NCBI GenBank assembly: GCA_011763485.2
Contig: JAANSK020262605.1
Location: 1 to 21,951, forward strand
From: Isoetes engelmannii
Taxonomy: Eukaryota; Streptophyta; Lycopodiopsida; Isoetales; Isoetaceae
Length of the DNA stretch: 21,951 nucleotides
Direction: 5' to 3'
Positions 1-11,937 of this stretch are shown here, piece by piece. Position 1 is the first letter of the stretch; every line of letters begins with the position of its first letter. Position numbers and translations under genes: made by a program. The notes under the pieces are model-generated. The model had not been told where the DNA came from and ran no database searches. It worked only from the letters and a program-made list of their open reading frames with translations.

Positions 1-110
1 TTTGACACGAAGTCTATATCAACACAGATAAAGGAGCACCAATTTATACTTCATAACAACAGTATTAATTTCGCACATAAAGTCTATGTCAACAGAAATA
101 AAGGTTCGAG
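1..110. repeat. Diverged direct repeat at the window edge
   Basis: The block 'aagtctatatcaacacagat' followed by aaagg (from about 10) recurs as 'aagtctatgtcaacagaaat' followed by aaagg (from about 80), a period of about 70 bp. The repeat may continue outside the window. No coding potential is seen here. Confidence 0.4.
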
Positions 111-260
111 AATAAATTCAATGGGCATATAGGTAGATGTTGAAAATTAAACCAATTGAAAGCTCAGATTGGGCAATTTTTCAACCACTACCTCCTCCAT
201 CATCGATAATTTTTTTGCTCCTTTAAGTGGTCAACACCATGCTCACACATATCCAAACTT

Positions 261-357
261 ACGTGGCCACCTGTCTAGTTATAAAGTCCAACAAAGATGT
301 TAATGTTTCCTTGTGACGTGTTCCAGTTTGCAAGCATCACTTGTATTTCATATTTAA
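261..357 (+). promoter_or_regulatory. Proximal promoter of the KP4-like gene
   Basis: A TATA-like element (catatttaaag, about 350-357) sits some 50 nt before the ATG at 408, leaving a short leader. Upstream are two ACGTG cores: ACGTGGC at 261-267, resembling an ABA-responsive element, and TGACGTG at 314-320, resembling a TGA/as-1 bZIP half site. Their spacing to the TATA box suits a regulated, stress-type plant promoter. This is motif reading only. Confidence 0.45.
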
Positions 358-407
358 AGAGAGGGTTGAGCTTACAGCAGCATCAAAATCTAACATAATC
401 CATCAGT

Positions 408-785
408 ATGATAAAGATGACTTGTTTTGTTATGGTTTTGGTTCTAATCTTACGTTCATTAGTGGTTGCTGCTTATTCAGATAATTGTTCAGGCTCAAGC
501 GAATGTCGCAATCTTAATTTTGCTGATTGTATTGCAGCTTTCAATAGGTACTATGATAATATCAAGTATACAGCATACACTTCCAGGGTGTATGGGCAAT
601 GCACAGCCATTTTTAGGTGTGTGAATGGATATTCCTACTCTTTATATGGAGATGTGCTGAAGGGTTTGTTTAGCCATATTTATAGGGAACAACCATGTCG
701 AAAGTGTGGAAGCCATGCCTTTGCAGATGGAAATTGTGAAGTTACTCTTAACTATTGTTCTAGTTGTCAAGATTCTAAAACTTAG
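408..785 (+). CDS. KP4 killer-toxin-like small secreted cysteine-rich protein
   Basis: Single-exon ORF of 125 aa. Residues 1 to about 22 form a signal peptide (basic start, then a Val/Leu/Ile-rich core, then Ala-Ala), so the product should be secreted. The mature part has ten cysteines at 27, 33, 41, 65, 71, 97, 100, 110, 117 and 120. The early CSGSSEC block, the CRKCGS block at 97-102 and the LNYCSSC ending fit the KP4 family, whose founder is a small five-disulfide killer protein from a fungal virus. That founder is reported to block calcium uptake; relatives are known in fungi and some non-seed plants. Length and cysteine count fit the family. The start at 408 is the first ATG after a TATA box, and AATAAA lies about 180 nt past the stop. 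The family call rests on remembered motif layout, not a search. An antifungal or signalling role is inference. Another cysteine-rich defence peptide family is the main alternative. Confidence 0.75.
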   Translation: MIKMTCFVMVLVLILRSLVVAAYSDNCSGSSECRNLNFADCIAAFNRYYDNIKYTAYTSRVYGQCTAIFRCVNGYSYSLYGDVLKGLFSHIYREQPCRKCGSHAFADGNCEVTLNYCSSCQDSKT

Positions 786-967
786 AGTAAGCCACCTAAT
801 ATGTCTAGTATCATCATTACTGCAAAGGTTTTTCCCTTGAAAGCCTTTCGAGGCAGGGGTTTTTTAATCCTAGTAGTAATGGTTGTACTAGCTCGTTGTA
901 TGGGTCTCATGGACTCTTGGTCTTCATGGACATTAAAAAATCTATTCTATTCTCATATGTGTATTAC

Positions 968-973
968 AATAAA
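968..973 (+). terminator. Poly(A) signal of the KP4-like gene
   Basis: AATAAA stands 183 nt past the stop of the KP4-like gene, in AT-rich DNA without another ORF. It is the best candidate for the transcript end. Confidence 0.4.
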
Positions 974-985
974 CGAATTTTGAAC

Positions 986-1484
986 TTGCAGGCTAGTGTT
1001 TTACGTTCTAATTAAATAGCACAAAGCAAAAATAAAACCTCTTGGGCTTTTGATGGACTGTTCATTCATGGGACTGACTGATATGGAGGTTTGTTCTTTC
1101 TTAAGTGTTCTGTTTCTCAGCTTATTTTGCATTTTGGGAAGTCTTAAACAAAAGCTTAGCCTTCTCTTTTTTCAGCTTATAGAAAATCAAGGCATGATGT
1201 TTGCATTTACCATACTTGATCATTTAAACCATTGGCATAGTCTCGCATTTCTTGGTCCCCAATTAGTTATCACAGTTTCGTCCATTTCATCTCTCTGAGA
1301 CAAAGGTTTAGAATGAATGCTATGTTTTCCACCTTATTATGTTTCTTGTAAATTAAGAGTTTATAAAAAACCAAGCTTTTGACTTCGTTGTTCTTAATTG
1401 GCTTAGCCAATTGTGCCCTGCCATGTCACCCATTCAAATGGTTTAGTTAACAATAGCTAAGGTATTTTCTTGTTGAACATTTAT
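986..1484. other. Non-coding spacer
   Basis: AT-rich DNA between the KP4-like gene and the hairpin at 1485. The ORF at 1050-1298 has a low-complexity Leu/Ser/Phe composition, no domain and no splice context, so I treat it as chance. Confidence 0.5.
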
Positions 1485-1556
1485 GAGCACTCCTGTACCA
1501 GAAGCATTTGGATAAAAAGGCCTAGTTCTGTAAATGCTTCTGCTACAGGAGCGCTC
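1485..1556. repeat. Short hairpin with 25-bp arms
   Basis: Arm 1485-1509 is complementary to arm 1532-1556 with two mismatches, closed by a 22-nt loop. The complementarity does not extend outwards. It could be a fold-back remnant of a MITE or a very short small-RNA precursor. No known plant miRNA was recognised in either arm. Confidence 0.6.
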
Positions 1557-1604
1557 CACTTCATCTACAAGAGTGCTTCTAGTGTGCAATTCTCCAGCTA
1601 CTAA

Positions 1605-1750
1605 CTTGACCAAGTTGTGAATCCTGAAGGCGAAAGAATGTACGTGGCCTTGGCCAATATCGAACATATAGATGTCGAGTACCAGGTTCGTCGACCAGAT
1701 GAAACCTATACAGTAAGGGTCTGCAAGCATCCCACATGCTCATGTTTGTA
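1605..1750 (+). pseudogene. SWIM-zinc-finger-like relic, possibly MULE/FAR1 transposase
   Basis: A plus-strand frame with no starting ATG reads through the block VEYQVRRPDETYTVRVCKHP, then TCSC, then a stop (TAG) about 1748. The following bases encode Pro-Cys and, after a frame change, LHMF. A Tyr-x-Val strand, then Cys-x-Cys, then a later Cys/His pair is the order of a SWIM zinc finger, found near the C-terminus of Mutator-like and FAR1-type transposases. The hairpin at 1485-1556 lies just upstream and may belong to the same element. The rest of the transposase is missing. The call is tentative. Confidence 0.3.
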
Positions 1751-1799
1751 GCGTACACCTTGCACATGTTCACAGGCATCACATCTTAATCTTTCGTGC

Positions 1800-2160
1800 A
1801 CTTTAAAGTGTTGAATACAAAAAATTCATTGAACCTATATATTTGTTAAGGGCCTTTTTGTGAGTCGATACATTCTTCATGACCATGCACACATGAGAAT
1901 GAATCGTATCCAAACTTGGACTATTTTACATCATGCCTTCATTACGATATTGATATGGATGTCCCATGTGCAATCTCATTATTTCCCATCAAGATTGAGA
2001 ACATTATGATCTTTTCAACCATAGATTTTTTTTTTAACGATTTGACGAAGGCAACCCACTGTGCGGCAGCACCTTGCTTTTCTCTGTAGATGCTGATTGA
2101 CAAGATGAGAGGCACAAAGGGCTAATGGGACATAAAAACAGACCACAAGGTATACGCAAC
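1800..2160. other. Non-coding stretch
   Basis: AT-rich DNA with a T-run near 2029. I see no gene signature. Confidence 0.4.
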
Positions 2161-2164
2161 TAAC

Positions 2165-2278
2165 CTTGTTTACATCCACAGTCTGGAGCCAAGGGCAGCC
2201 TTCAACATTTCCAAGTGTTGCCTGCCTTCTAGAAGCAAGCTCTTGGGCTTCTGATTTTGTGATCATTTCAGTAACCAT
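2165..2278 (-). pseudogene. Possible orphan exon of unknown protein
   Basis: On the minus strand an ATG at 2278 opens a 38-codon stretch with balanced composition, including EAQELASRRQATLGNVEG. It ends at a good donor (AAG|GTTAGT, intron starting 2164). The sequence just before the ATG also ends in an acceptor-like tag, so this could be an internal exon. I do not recognise the protein and found no convincing partner exon nearby. It may be a gene fragment carried by a mobile element, or chance. Confidence 0.2.
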
Positions 2279-2289
2279 GCTACATTATT

Positions 2290-3150
2290 ATAAACCATCC
2301 ATTTATGTCCAATCGATTTTTGTTTTTTTAGGAAAATGCATGTAAGTTTCATTCTTGTAGGAAATTATAGGCTGGAAATGGCTAGAAGCAGGTTCTGTTT
2401 GCAAGCGTAGGAAATTTTCCTTGAACTGTTTCCCTAACCAAGCTCTGCTAACCTATAGGGGACAACCAGCCATAAATGGGTTTGTGAAGAGAATGGTGAG
2501 AATGAGAGGTTGGATTTACTTGGATGAGGGGAATAGGAGCTTGGAAGAGAATAATCAGAAGGGGATAATTAGAAGCTCTAGTATAGTCCCTCCTAGAGGA
2601 TAAAGCTCCAAAATAAACTTTAGTATGCATGCAAAAGGTATCTGCAACATTTTCTGCTATTTTGGAATAGGGGTCAGTAACAGGGCCAGGTGCCATACAG
2701 TATGAAGCTTCTCATCTATTAGGTTCGTATGTCTTTTCTGTTGGTGCTGAATCCTTCAAGACTTGAATGGCATGTGAAAAGGAAAAGATTCAAAACAAGC
2801 GACGACAAAGCTCCTGCTCCTATGGCCATAATTTTTGTTTAAAACTTTGCCTACTACTTAACCTTTGCCAGTGATCTTCAATATCCTTTTCTACATAGGT
2901 TGACGGCCTTTGCAACCTTTAATTAAGCAGGATCCATGATTTTATATTTGCAGGCAAACAACAAAAATATTTTTTTTCTTACTTTCCCATTTGCCAAATC
3001 ATCCATCTAATATGTAGCCTATTCTAATAATTTCTGAATATCTAGAAACCAATATCTCGACTTACATTATACAATGACTTATGTTAGATTTACGTTGAAA
3101 ATAAACAAAGTTTCATTAGTGGAGTGATAGTGATGTGCTTAGAGGATGCG
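2290..3150. other. Non-coding stretch
   Basis: AT-rich DNA. The overlapping ORFs at 2421-2603 (+) and 2448-2696 (-) are mirror frames of each other with no recognisable domain. Nothing else was found. Confidence 0.45.
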
Positions 3151-3157
3151 AAACTTT

Positions 3158-3396
3158 ACCCCATCTCCATGCATAGACCCTGCTGTCGTTGAAGTGTTAT
3201 GTGAGGCTATAGACAATATGAATTGCTCCCTTGATCTCTGGTTGATGTACAGGGACGCGGATGGATGAAGTGCCTCCGTGAGCCAGGCAGTTATCATCCA
3301 TGCTGCTCTTAGCAGGGCCAGGGCCCTAATACATAGAAAGATAGGGAGATATGATTTGTTGTGGCGCACGGAGATGAATGGCCCTGGCCCTAATAC
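3158..3396 (+). pseudogene. Coding-like relic of unknown family
   Basis: A plus-strand frame gives a protein-like sequence with stretches such as DPAVVEVLCEAIDNMN and SQAVIIHAALSRARALIHRK, interrupted by one TGA at 3266-3268. It has the amphipathic, mixed composition of a real helical protein rather than of random AT-rich DNA. There is no start codon or full-length context. The tail runs into the 64-bp tandem repeat, whose period is not a multiple of three, so later copies change frame. The family was not recognised; an old transposon or duplicated gene fragment is possible. Confidence 0.3.
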
Positions 3397-3518
3397 ATAG
3401 AAAGATAGGGAGATATGATTTGTTGTGGCGCACGGAGATGAATGGCCCTGGCCCTAATACATAGAAAGATAGGGAGATATGATTTGTTGTGGCGCACGGA
3501 GATGAATGGCCACCTGAA
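3324..3518. repeat. 64-bp tandem repeat, three copies
   Basis: The unit starting 'cctaatacatagaaagatag' and ending with gcacggagatgaatggcc recurs with an exact 64-bp period (for example, the repeated T at 3327 and 3391, and gagatg at 3371, 3435 and 3499). The copies are virtually identical, which points to recent slippage or unequal exchange. Confidence 0.9.
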
Positions 3519-3519
3519 G

Positions 3520-4385
3520 GATTGCTGAGAGACTCTAAACTGTTGGGTTTTCTACTACCGTTATTGTTTCTGAGGTATGATATGGGCTATGATCGTGAAT
3601 ATATATTGTGCTTTGCGGATATTTTGAATGTGAACTTAATGTTGTGGTGAAATGGCAGTGGAATTAACTTGTAGATCTCGTGCAATTGCTGTGTGCATAT
3701 GATTTCAATTTTAAAGCTTTTTGGCACAACTTGGGTTGGATTCTCAAAAAGCTTACACAAGTTCATAGCAATTCTGTAGAATAAGCTCTTGAGTAGCAAC
3801 CTATTGCAAAGGGACGTGCTACTCCTATTTGCATGCATATTGGTTTGAATATGTAGTGTACAAAGAATGTGGGGGAATTCCAATAGTTAAGTATACAAAA
3901 CATATATTCATGTATTAATTTGGAGGATCCATTGGGTATTCATGGCATAGGTTTGGTATTTTGGCATATCTTTGTATTGTTGATATTCCAAATTTAAGGT
4001 TTCCAAAAGCTTGGCTAGGATTTAGTTTCAAGAAGAATATGCCATTTTGGTGCTGGCCCAAGGGGCCACGATTTAGCCACAAAGACAATTTAGTCATAAA
4101 CTCCTCTTAGAACCCAGTTTCATAATCAGAGAATCTTAGAACTCGAAGGTAACTTGGGAAGGTACTTTTTTGCCCCTGGGATTAATCACATACATAAGTC
4201 TTATGCACAAAAAAATAAATTTAACACACACAAATGAAATAAATCTAGTGGTGCATGATTCAATATCATATACCACCATTCAGTTGATGGCCATTCAAGT
4301 TTATGTTTCAAATTCTCGCAAATAAATATGACATGCCGCATATCAACTTAGCTATAGCTCCTGGTATATAATATAATCTTGCAAC
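3520..4385. other. 3' flank of beta-glucosidase copy A, no gene seen
   Basis: AT-rich DNA beyond the stop of the minus-strand gene. ORFs at 3587-3883 and 3915-4097 (-) lack domains. It shows no clear similarity to the 3' flank of the paralog beyond about the first 20 nt after the stop. Confidence 0.45.
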
Positions 4386-7643
<3,258 letters not shown>

Positions 7644-7659
7644 GAAAACATCAGTTTTT

Positions 7660-8560
7660 TAAGTGCATCTGGGGCCACTGTCAGTGCTCCGGCAGGCAAA
7701 GAGAATTTGGAAAGAATAGACGAGTGCCTTTTGAACTTTTTGAACCCAGAGTAGTCTAGCGCCATATTTCGAGTAGGGAAAACTTTTCCAAATGTCTACA
7801 TAAAGTCTGCACATTGCACAATCACCACTAAGGAATGCTGTGTTTACATCCATGTGAGATGTACTTCCAAGTCTCTTGCATTTGCTAAGGCTAACAACAT
7901 CCTTATATTGGTTATTTTCACAATAGGAGAATAGGTATCTTCGTAGTCTATACCCTTTTCTGTGTGAACCCTTGGGCAACTAATCTAGCCTTGTGTAATC
8001 TAGCCTTGTGTTTGGTTGCATTCACATCTGCGCCTTCCTTGACTCTATATACCCATTTACATTCAGCAATAATTTTATCTTTAGGCATTTCTACAGATTC
8101 ATATGTTTCTAAAACATATGTCCTTTCAAAAGCATCCATTGCTTTTTCCATTGCATTTCTCCACTTGTTTGCATCAATTGACCTCTTAGCATCATTATAA
8201 GAGGCACTTCATGATTTAATAAAGCAAGAATCTCTACTAACTCTATTTCTGCTATGTCATGTCTAATGCTTTTACTTTTTTCAAAAGCATCTCTACCAGT
8301 TGCAACTTGTTTATTACCTTCCACAACCCTTGCAACATGTAGCAACTTATGTTGCTCAATCATCATTACTCTTGCACCTTCAAGGTCAGCCACAACATTA
8401 TCAAATCTGGAAAAAAACTTAGTCAAGTCATCGTCTTCCTTAAGCCTTAGTTTTTTCAACTCTTTATCAAGCACATCAATTTGTAAAAATTTTCCTCATA
8501 ATTTTTCAGTAAATATTTCCATTTTTCTTTTGGTGACTTACCTCTAACCTTAACCAAAAT
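7660..8560 (-). mobile_element. Ty1-copia retrotransposon relic, gag joined to reverse transcriptase
   Basis: Minus-strand remnants. From about 8540 to 8370 is a gag (UBN2-like) piece: LDKELKKLRLKEDDDLTKFF, then SRFDNVVADLEGA. It then passes directly to the N-terminal part of a copia reverse transcriptase: AMDAFERTYVLE, KWVYRVKEGADVN, KARLVAQGFTQ (about 8150-7960), then HMDVNTAFLSGD (about 7855-7820), which holds the first catalytic Asp region. Protease, integrase and RNase H are absent. Frames change at least twice, and a 15-bp tandem duplication sits at 7981-8010. No LTR, primer-binding site or target duplication was found. It is a dead, internally deleted fragment in the same orientation as copy A, and it ends within about 150 bp of that gene's start. 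Confidence 0.75.
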
Positions 8561-10040
8561 AGAAGGAAATACAATGAACTATTTTCTACAATATATTACT
8601 GTATCTTTTATGACTCTAAAGCTTGCTTCATAGACAAAGTTTGAAAATATTAGACGGGAAGTACAGTATGAGGAAATAGGGGAATTTTTCTGGCGAATCT
8701 TGAAAATGAAAACTAGCAGTAGGGCAGGCTCGGGGAAAAGGAGGATAGAGGCGAAGTGAAAAGGAAGGAAAAGAAAACTTTCTCTCAAAATAAAATAAAA
8801 AATTAGCAGTAAAGCAGGCCTGGGGTGAGGGTAGATGCAAGAAGTTAGGGAGTAATGAAATGCCGAGAGGAAGATTGATTAAGATGGGACAATATGTAAA
8901 AAGAACGAAGACCAAAAATGAAGAAAAGTGCCAAAAATGAAGAAAAGTGCATTGTACATCTATCCATGATAAAATTTTATCGGTGAATCCTTGGGCATAC
9001 ATGGATAATGAAGAAATAAAGATATAATCTATGGCTGGACTGGCACAATGAGATGCTCTTGGTCCACTTTTTGAGCTATGCTTGAGGATAACAAACTGTG
9101 TGCAAAGGAGCTAGCAATTATTTCACTAGTAAAACATGAAAATCCAGAATAAATATAAGAAACATACATGGTAGAACAAACGTGTTGTCATTTCAAGCCA
9201 TGCAAGCATATGAAAATCATGCTTGTTGTACAGCAGCAAATGTATCAGTTATACCTTATAAATGGACCACTATTAGAAAGGTACGTAAATTGTGAACTCC
9301 AAATAGCAAGATGACCTCTGCACTAACATAAATTACAGAACTTACCTTTACACAGAACTTTGCCCTTAGCTGTTTTGCTTATGATTTGCAAAGTAGAGCA
9401 AGCGTTTAAGTATTTTTCATCTTCCTAAAGTATATGCATATCCTAAATTTTGTTGTTGCTGGCAGAATGCTACAAGGAGCTAAGAATATCATCATGGCTA
9501 CCACTGGCACATGTGAATCCTTCTTTTTGTAGCAGATATATTAGTACATGTAAATCCTTTTGTTAGATCACATATGTCTAGAATGCAATTTCTGAAACAG
9601 TATTGAGTTTAATCTTGCATATAAAATGTGCTCCAATTCCAAATACATATATCAGTTGAAAGAATGAAGAGATCAACTCTGCAATCTTGCTTAGTAACTA
9701 CAAAGCTTTCCTACTATGTGGCCTGCTCCTAATTAGCACATGCCATTTTCCCCATTAAAATCTCTTGTGTTTCTTAATCCATCATTTGTTGACTATCTCG
9801 TCATATCTTGCTATGATCTTCACATGCTAGCTGCAAGTTCCCTATTGGATCTCTCATGGGCCATATTCCCCCATTGCATCCCTTATTCGTCAGCTCAACT
9901 AAGATCTATAGCATAAATATCTGAAAGCAAGACCTGTACAGTGAGATTTAAACAATTCAAGTGCACCATATATCCAGCTGCATATTTCCCTCCAAATTGC
10001 CATGGTCATTATAAGTACTGACCAGAGTCCTCCATGCTCC
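8560..10040. other. Long gene-free stretch
   Basis: AT-rich DNA upstream (in element sense) of the copia relic. It holds a degenerate direct repeat (agcagtagggcaggct near 8710, agcagtaaagcaggcc near 8803) and a short tandem copy of ccaaaaatgaagaaaagtg near 8920-8950. The ORF at 8628-9002 (-) is Phe/Ser/Pro-rich and looks like chance. The part nearest the relic could be its leader or LTR, but no paired LTR was seen. Confidence 0.45.
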
Positions 10041-10345
10041 ATAAGGTAGCTTGAAATGGCATTGCAGTAAAAGAAGCCTCTGCTTCATTGAACCATCCAC
10101 ATTTAATAGTGATCCACCAAAGGTTGAATGCCATAATCTGTACACATGTAAATAAAGCAGTGCTGACTGTTGTCCCATAGCCCAGAATGGCTAAATGCAG
10201 AGAGAATGCTAAGGGCAGCGATCACCATGCTGAGCGTATGCTGCCTTTGGTAGATCACTATTATAGCCTAACAAATCTTATTAGTCATGTCGGATGGTTT
10301 AATGAAGCAGAGGATTCTTTTACTGCCAAGATTGCAGTTTAAGCT
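10041..10345. repeat. Inverted repeat, arms of about 84 and 102 bp
   Basis: The minus-strand reading of 10041-10124 (cctttggtggatcactatta, then ggatggttcaatgaagcaga, then ttcttttactgc) recurs on the plus strand at 10244-10345 with scattered mismatches and about 20 extra bases in the plus copy. The spacer is about 120 bp. The right arm overlaps the hairpin at 10212-10366, so the two folds compete. Confidence 0.7.
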
Positions 10346-10366
10346 CGGCATGGTGATCACTTCCCT
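10212..10366 (+). ncRNA. MIRNA-like fold-back, unproven
   Basis: Bases 10212-10253 pair with 10323-10366: about 36 pairs including wobbles, the best run being 10220-10235 with 10343-10358 (16 positions, one G-U). The loop is about 70 nt. A stem of over 30 bp with few small bulges is the shape of a plant miRNA precursor. The 3'-arm segment aagctcggcatggtgatcac shares only its first bases with miR390 and has no family match I know. It could equally be a fold-back transposon. Small-RNA reads would decide. Confidence 0.35.
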
Positions 10367-10369
10367 AAC

Positions 10370-10772
10370 ATGTTAATCCATTTGTTTTGAAATCTATCAC
10401 GCCTGTAATACCAGGTGCACATCTAATGACAGATCTGTCTCAGGACTTAATGCATCCACCACCAATAGGCCAATCATAATGTTGGGAAGGAACCGGCCAT
10501 CCACGACCCAACTCACAAAAAGATGACTTCAAACAAGATTGAAATACCTGTGTTTACAGCTGGTAAGGGGATGGAGGAAGCACCGGCCATAGCAAGGAAA
10601 CGCTTTCCTGAAAAAAGATACCAAACGAACTGTCCGGCAAGTCTGCATGTCTGCATATTTATTTAAGTCTCAAACAGCGAAGGCAGCTCCAATACTAAAC
10701 ACGACTTTGAATCTGTCTAACCGCTATAGAAATAGAAGCTTTGAAAGCAAAACAAACAGACTCCGTTCTACC
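10370..10772. other. Gene-free stretch with one exon-like block
   Basis: On the minus strand, about 10612-10550, an acceptor-like tttttcag is followed by an open block and then CAG|GTATTT. This could be a second exon for the signal-peptide ORF at 10949-10773. The joined reading stays open but is not recognisable. Otherwise nothing is seen. Confidence 0.25.
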
Positions 10773-10949
10773 TCACCAAACAACAAGCTTCAAACAACAA
10801 GCTTTGCTTGGCATTGACTTATCTCCACTTCTATATGCTTCTGCTGTCCACAAAGGGAATAAACAAAGAAGAAGGAGAATCATAGGGCGGAGAATTTGGC
10901 GAAATGATCCAAGAACGGAGCAGGAAGGAGAAGGCTTCGCCACAGCCAT
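10773..10949 (-). CDS. Short ORF with signal peptide, possible first exon
   Basis: A 58-aa frame starts at 10949 in a good plant start context (gaccATGGCT). A basic and Ser-rich N-terminus leads into a strong hydrophobic run, MILLLLCLFPLW, then TAEAYRSGDK, which looks like a cleavable signal peptide with cleavage after Ala. Near the stop a good donor (TTTG|GTGAGG, intron from 10776) suggests this is exon 1 of a spliced gene. The AEAYRSGDK end faintly recalls the luminal start of TM9 (EMP70) proteins, but the conserved block that should follow is not found. The upstream DNA carries a G-box. It may be a live small gene, a truncated gene or chance; the product is unknown. Confidence 0.35.
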   Translation of the reverse strand: MAVAKPSPSCSVLGSFRQILRPMILLLLCLFPLWTAEAYRSGDKSMPSKACCLKLVVW

Positions 10950-11070
10950 GGTCTAACGCAAGAAGAGGAATGTAATTTCCCAGGGATTTTCTATTTTTTA
11001 TGTCCGTAAGATTAGAAATTAGGAGATCTAAGGGACGAAACAATGCCACATCAAATTTAACACGATGTGG

Positions 11071-11084
11071 AAGACACGTGGACA
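11071..11084 (-). promoter_or_regulatory. G-box/ABRE upstream of the signal-peptide ORF
   Basis: A palindromic CACGTG (11075-11080) in the context ACACGTGGAC lies about 125 bp upstream of the minus-strand ATG at 10949. A second bZIP-like motif, tgacgagtca, is near 11157. The position suits a proximal promoter for that ORF. Function not shown. Confidence 0.35.
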
Positions 11085-11159
11085 GTCTAGAATCGCGGGA
11101 TTTGGGTCACCTTGGGTTAGGCAACCCTGCTAATAATATACGAGGGAAGATAAGATGAC

Positions 11160-11937
11160 GAGTCATAGACTTAGAATTTATCAACAATTTGAATCAAAGG
11201 CTTATAAACACTTTAATCTTCTTATGTTGTGGTGATTTTAAGAGTTCACATTGCAAACATATCCAAAACTATAAGCAACATCTTAAGCAATTTGGTTCTT
11301 TCTAACCTATTTTGAAGACAACGATAAGAATCAAAGTGTGTACAAATATGACATTCAAATGTATCTTTGAATACGTATTGAAAAATCAAGAGTTCTAAAA
11401 GATAATATAGAGGGTATCTTGTTTAAGTTTTCAGATTGTATATAAAAATTGTCAGTTTTAACTACTATTATAGTTTTTGAACCATGTAAAACCATCAAGA
11501 TTATTAAATCATTAAAGCATGATATGCAGTTTTTAGAAGTTACTAGCAAATCCAATTGTGCCCTTCAATGGTAGTAGTTGAACCTTTATTAAAGTTAACT
11601 TTTCTTTAAGTTGGTTATAACAAAGGTTTATTACCAACAAAGTAAGAAAAAAAGCAAAATAAACTAGATTTTGTTGTAAGGTTGTTAACTTTTAAGCAAG
11701 CAAAGAAATCTTATGGCTTGGCTACATAGCATCGGTACCATCTTTAAATATAAAAATATCACCAATGCGAAATAAATGCACATTGCAACATCAAACATTG
11801 GACCAAGAAGCAGCAGTGGTGCAGACCAGACCGTGGTCATTACAAGAAGGCAAAATGAATCGATTAAATTGATGTTGCACTTCAAAACTCATTTGATGTT
11901 CTCGGTTCTTCTTAAATGAGCTATGTTTGAGATATAT
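11160..11937. other. AT-rich gene-free stretch
   Basis: Low-complexity AT-rich DNA. The minus-strand ORFs at 11355-11555 and 11685-11885 show no domain or splice context. Nothing further was found. Confidence 0.45.

Noticed and set aside
8628-9002. 124-codon minus-strand ORF rich in Phe, Ser and Pro
   Set aside because: Low-complexity composition from purine-rich plus-strand DNA, no domain, no splice or promoter context.
10341-10361. Resemblance of the 3'-arm segment to miR390
   Set aside because: Only the first six bases agree and miR390 lies on the 5' arm of its precursor, so this is not a miR390 gene.
10773-10949. Assignment of the signal-peptide ORF to the TM9/EMP70 family
   Set aside because: Only the short AEAYRSGDK ending resembles that family. 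The conserved luminal block expected next is not found in this window.
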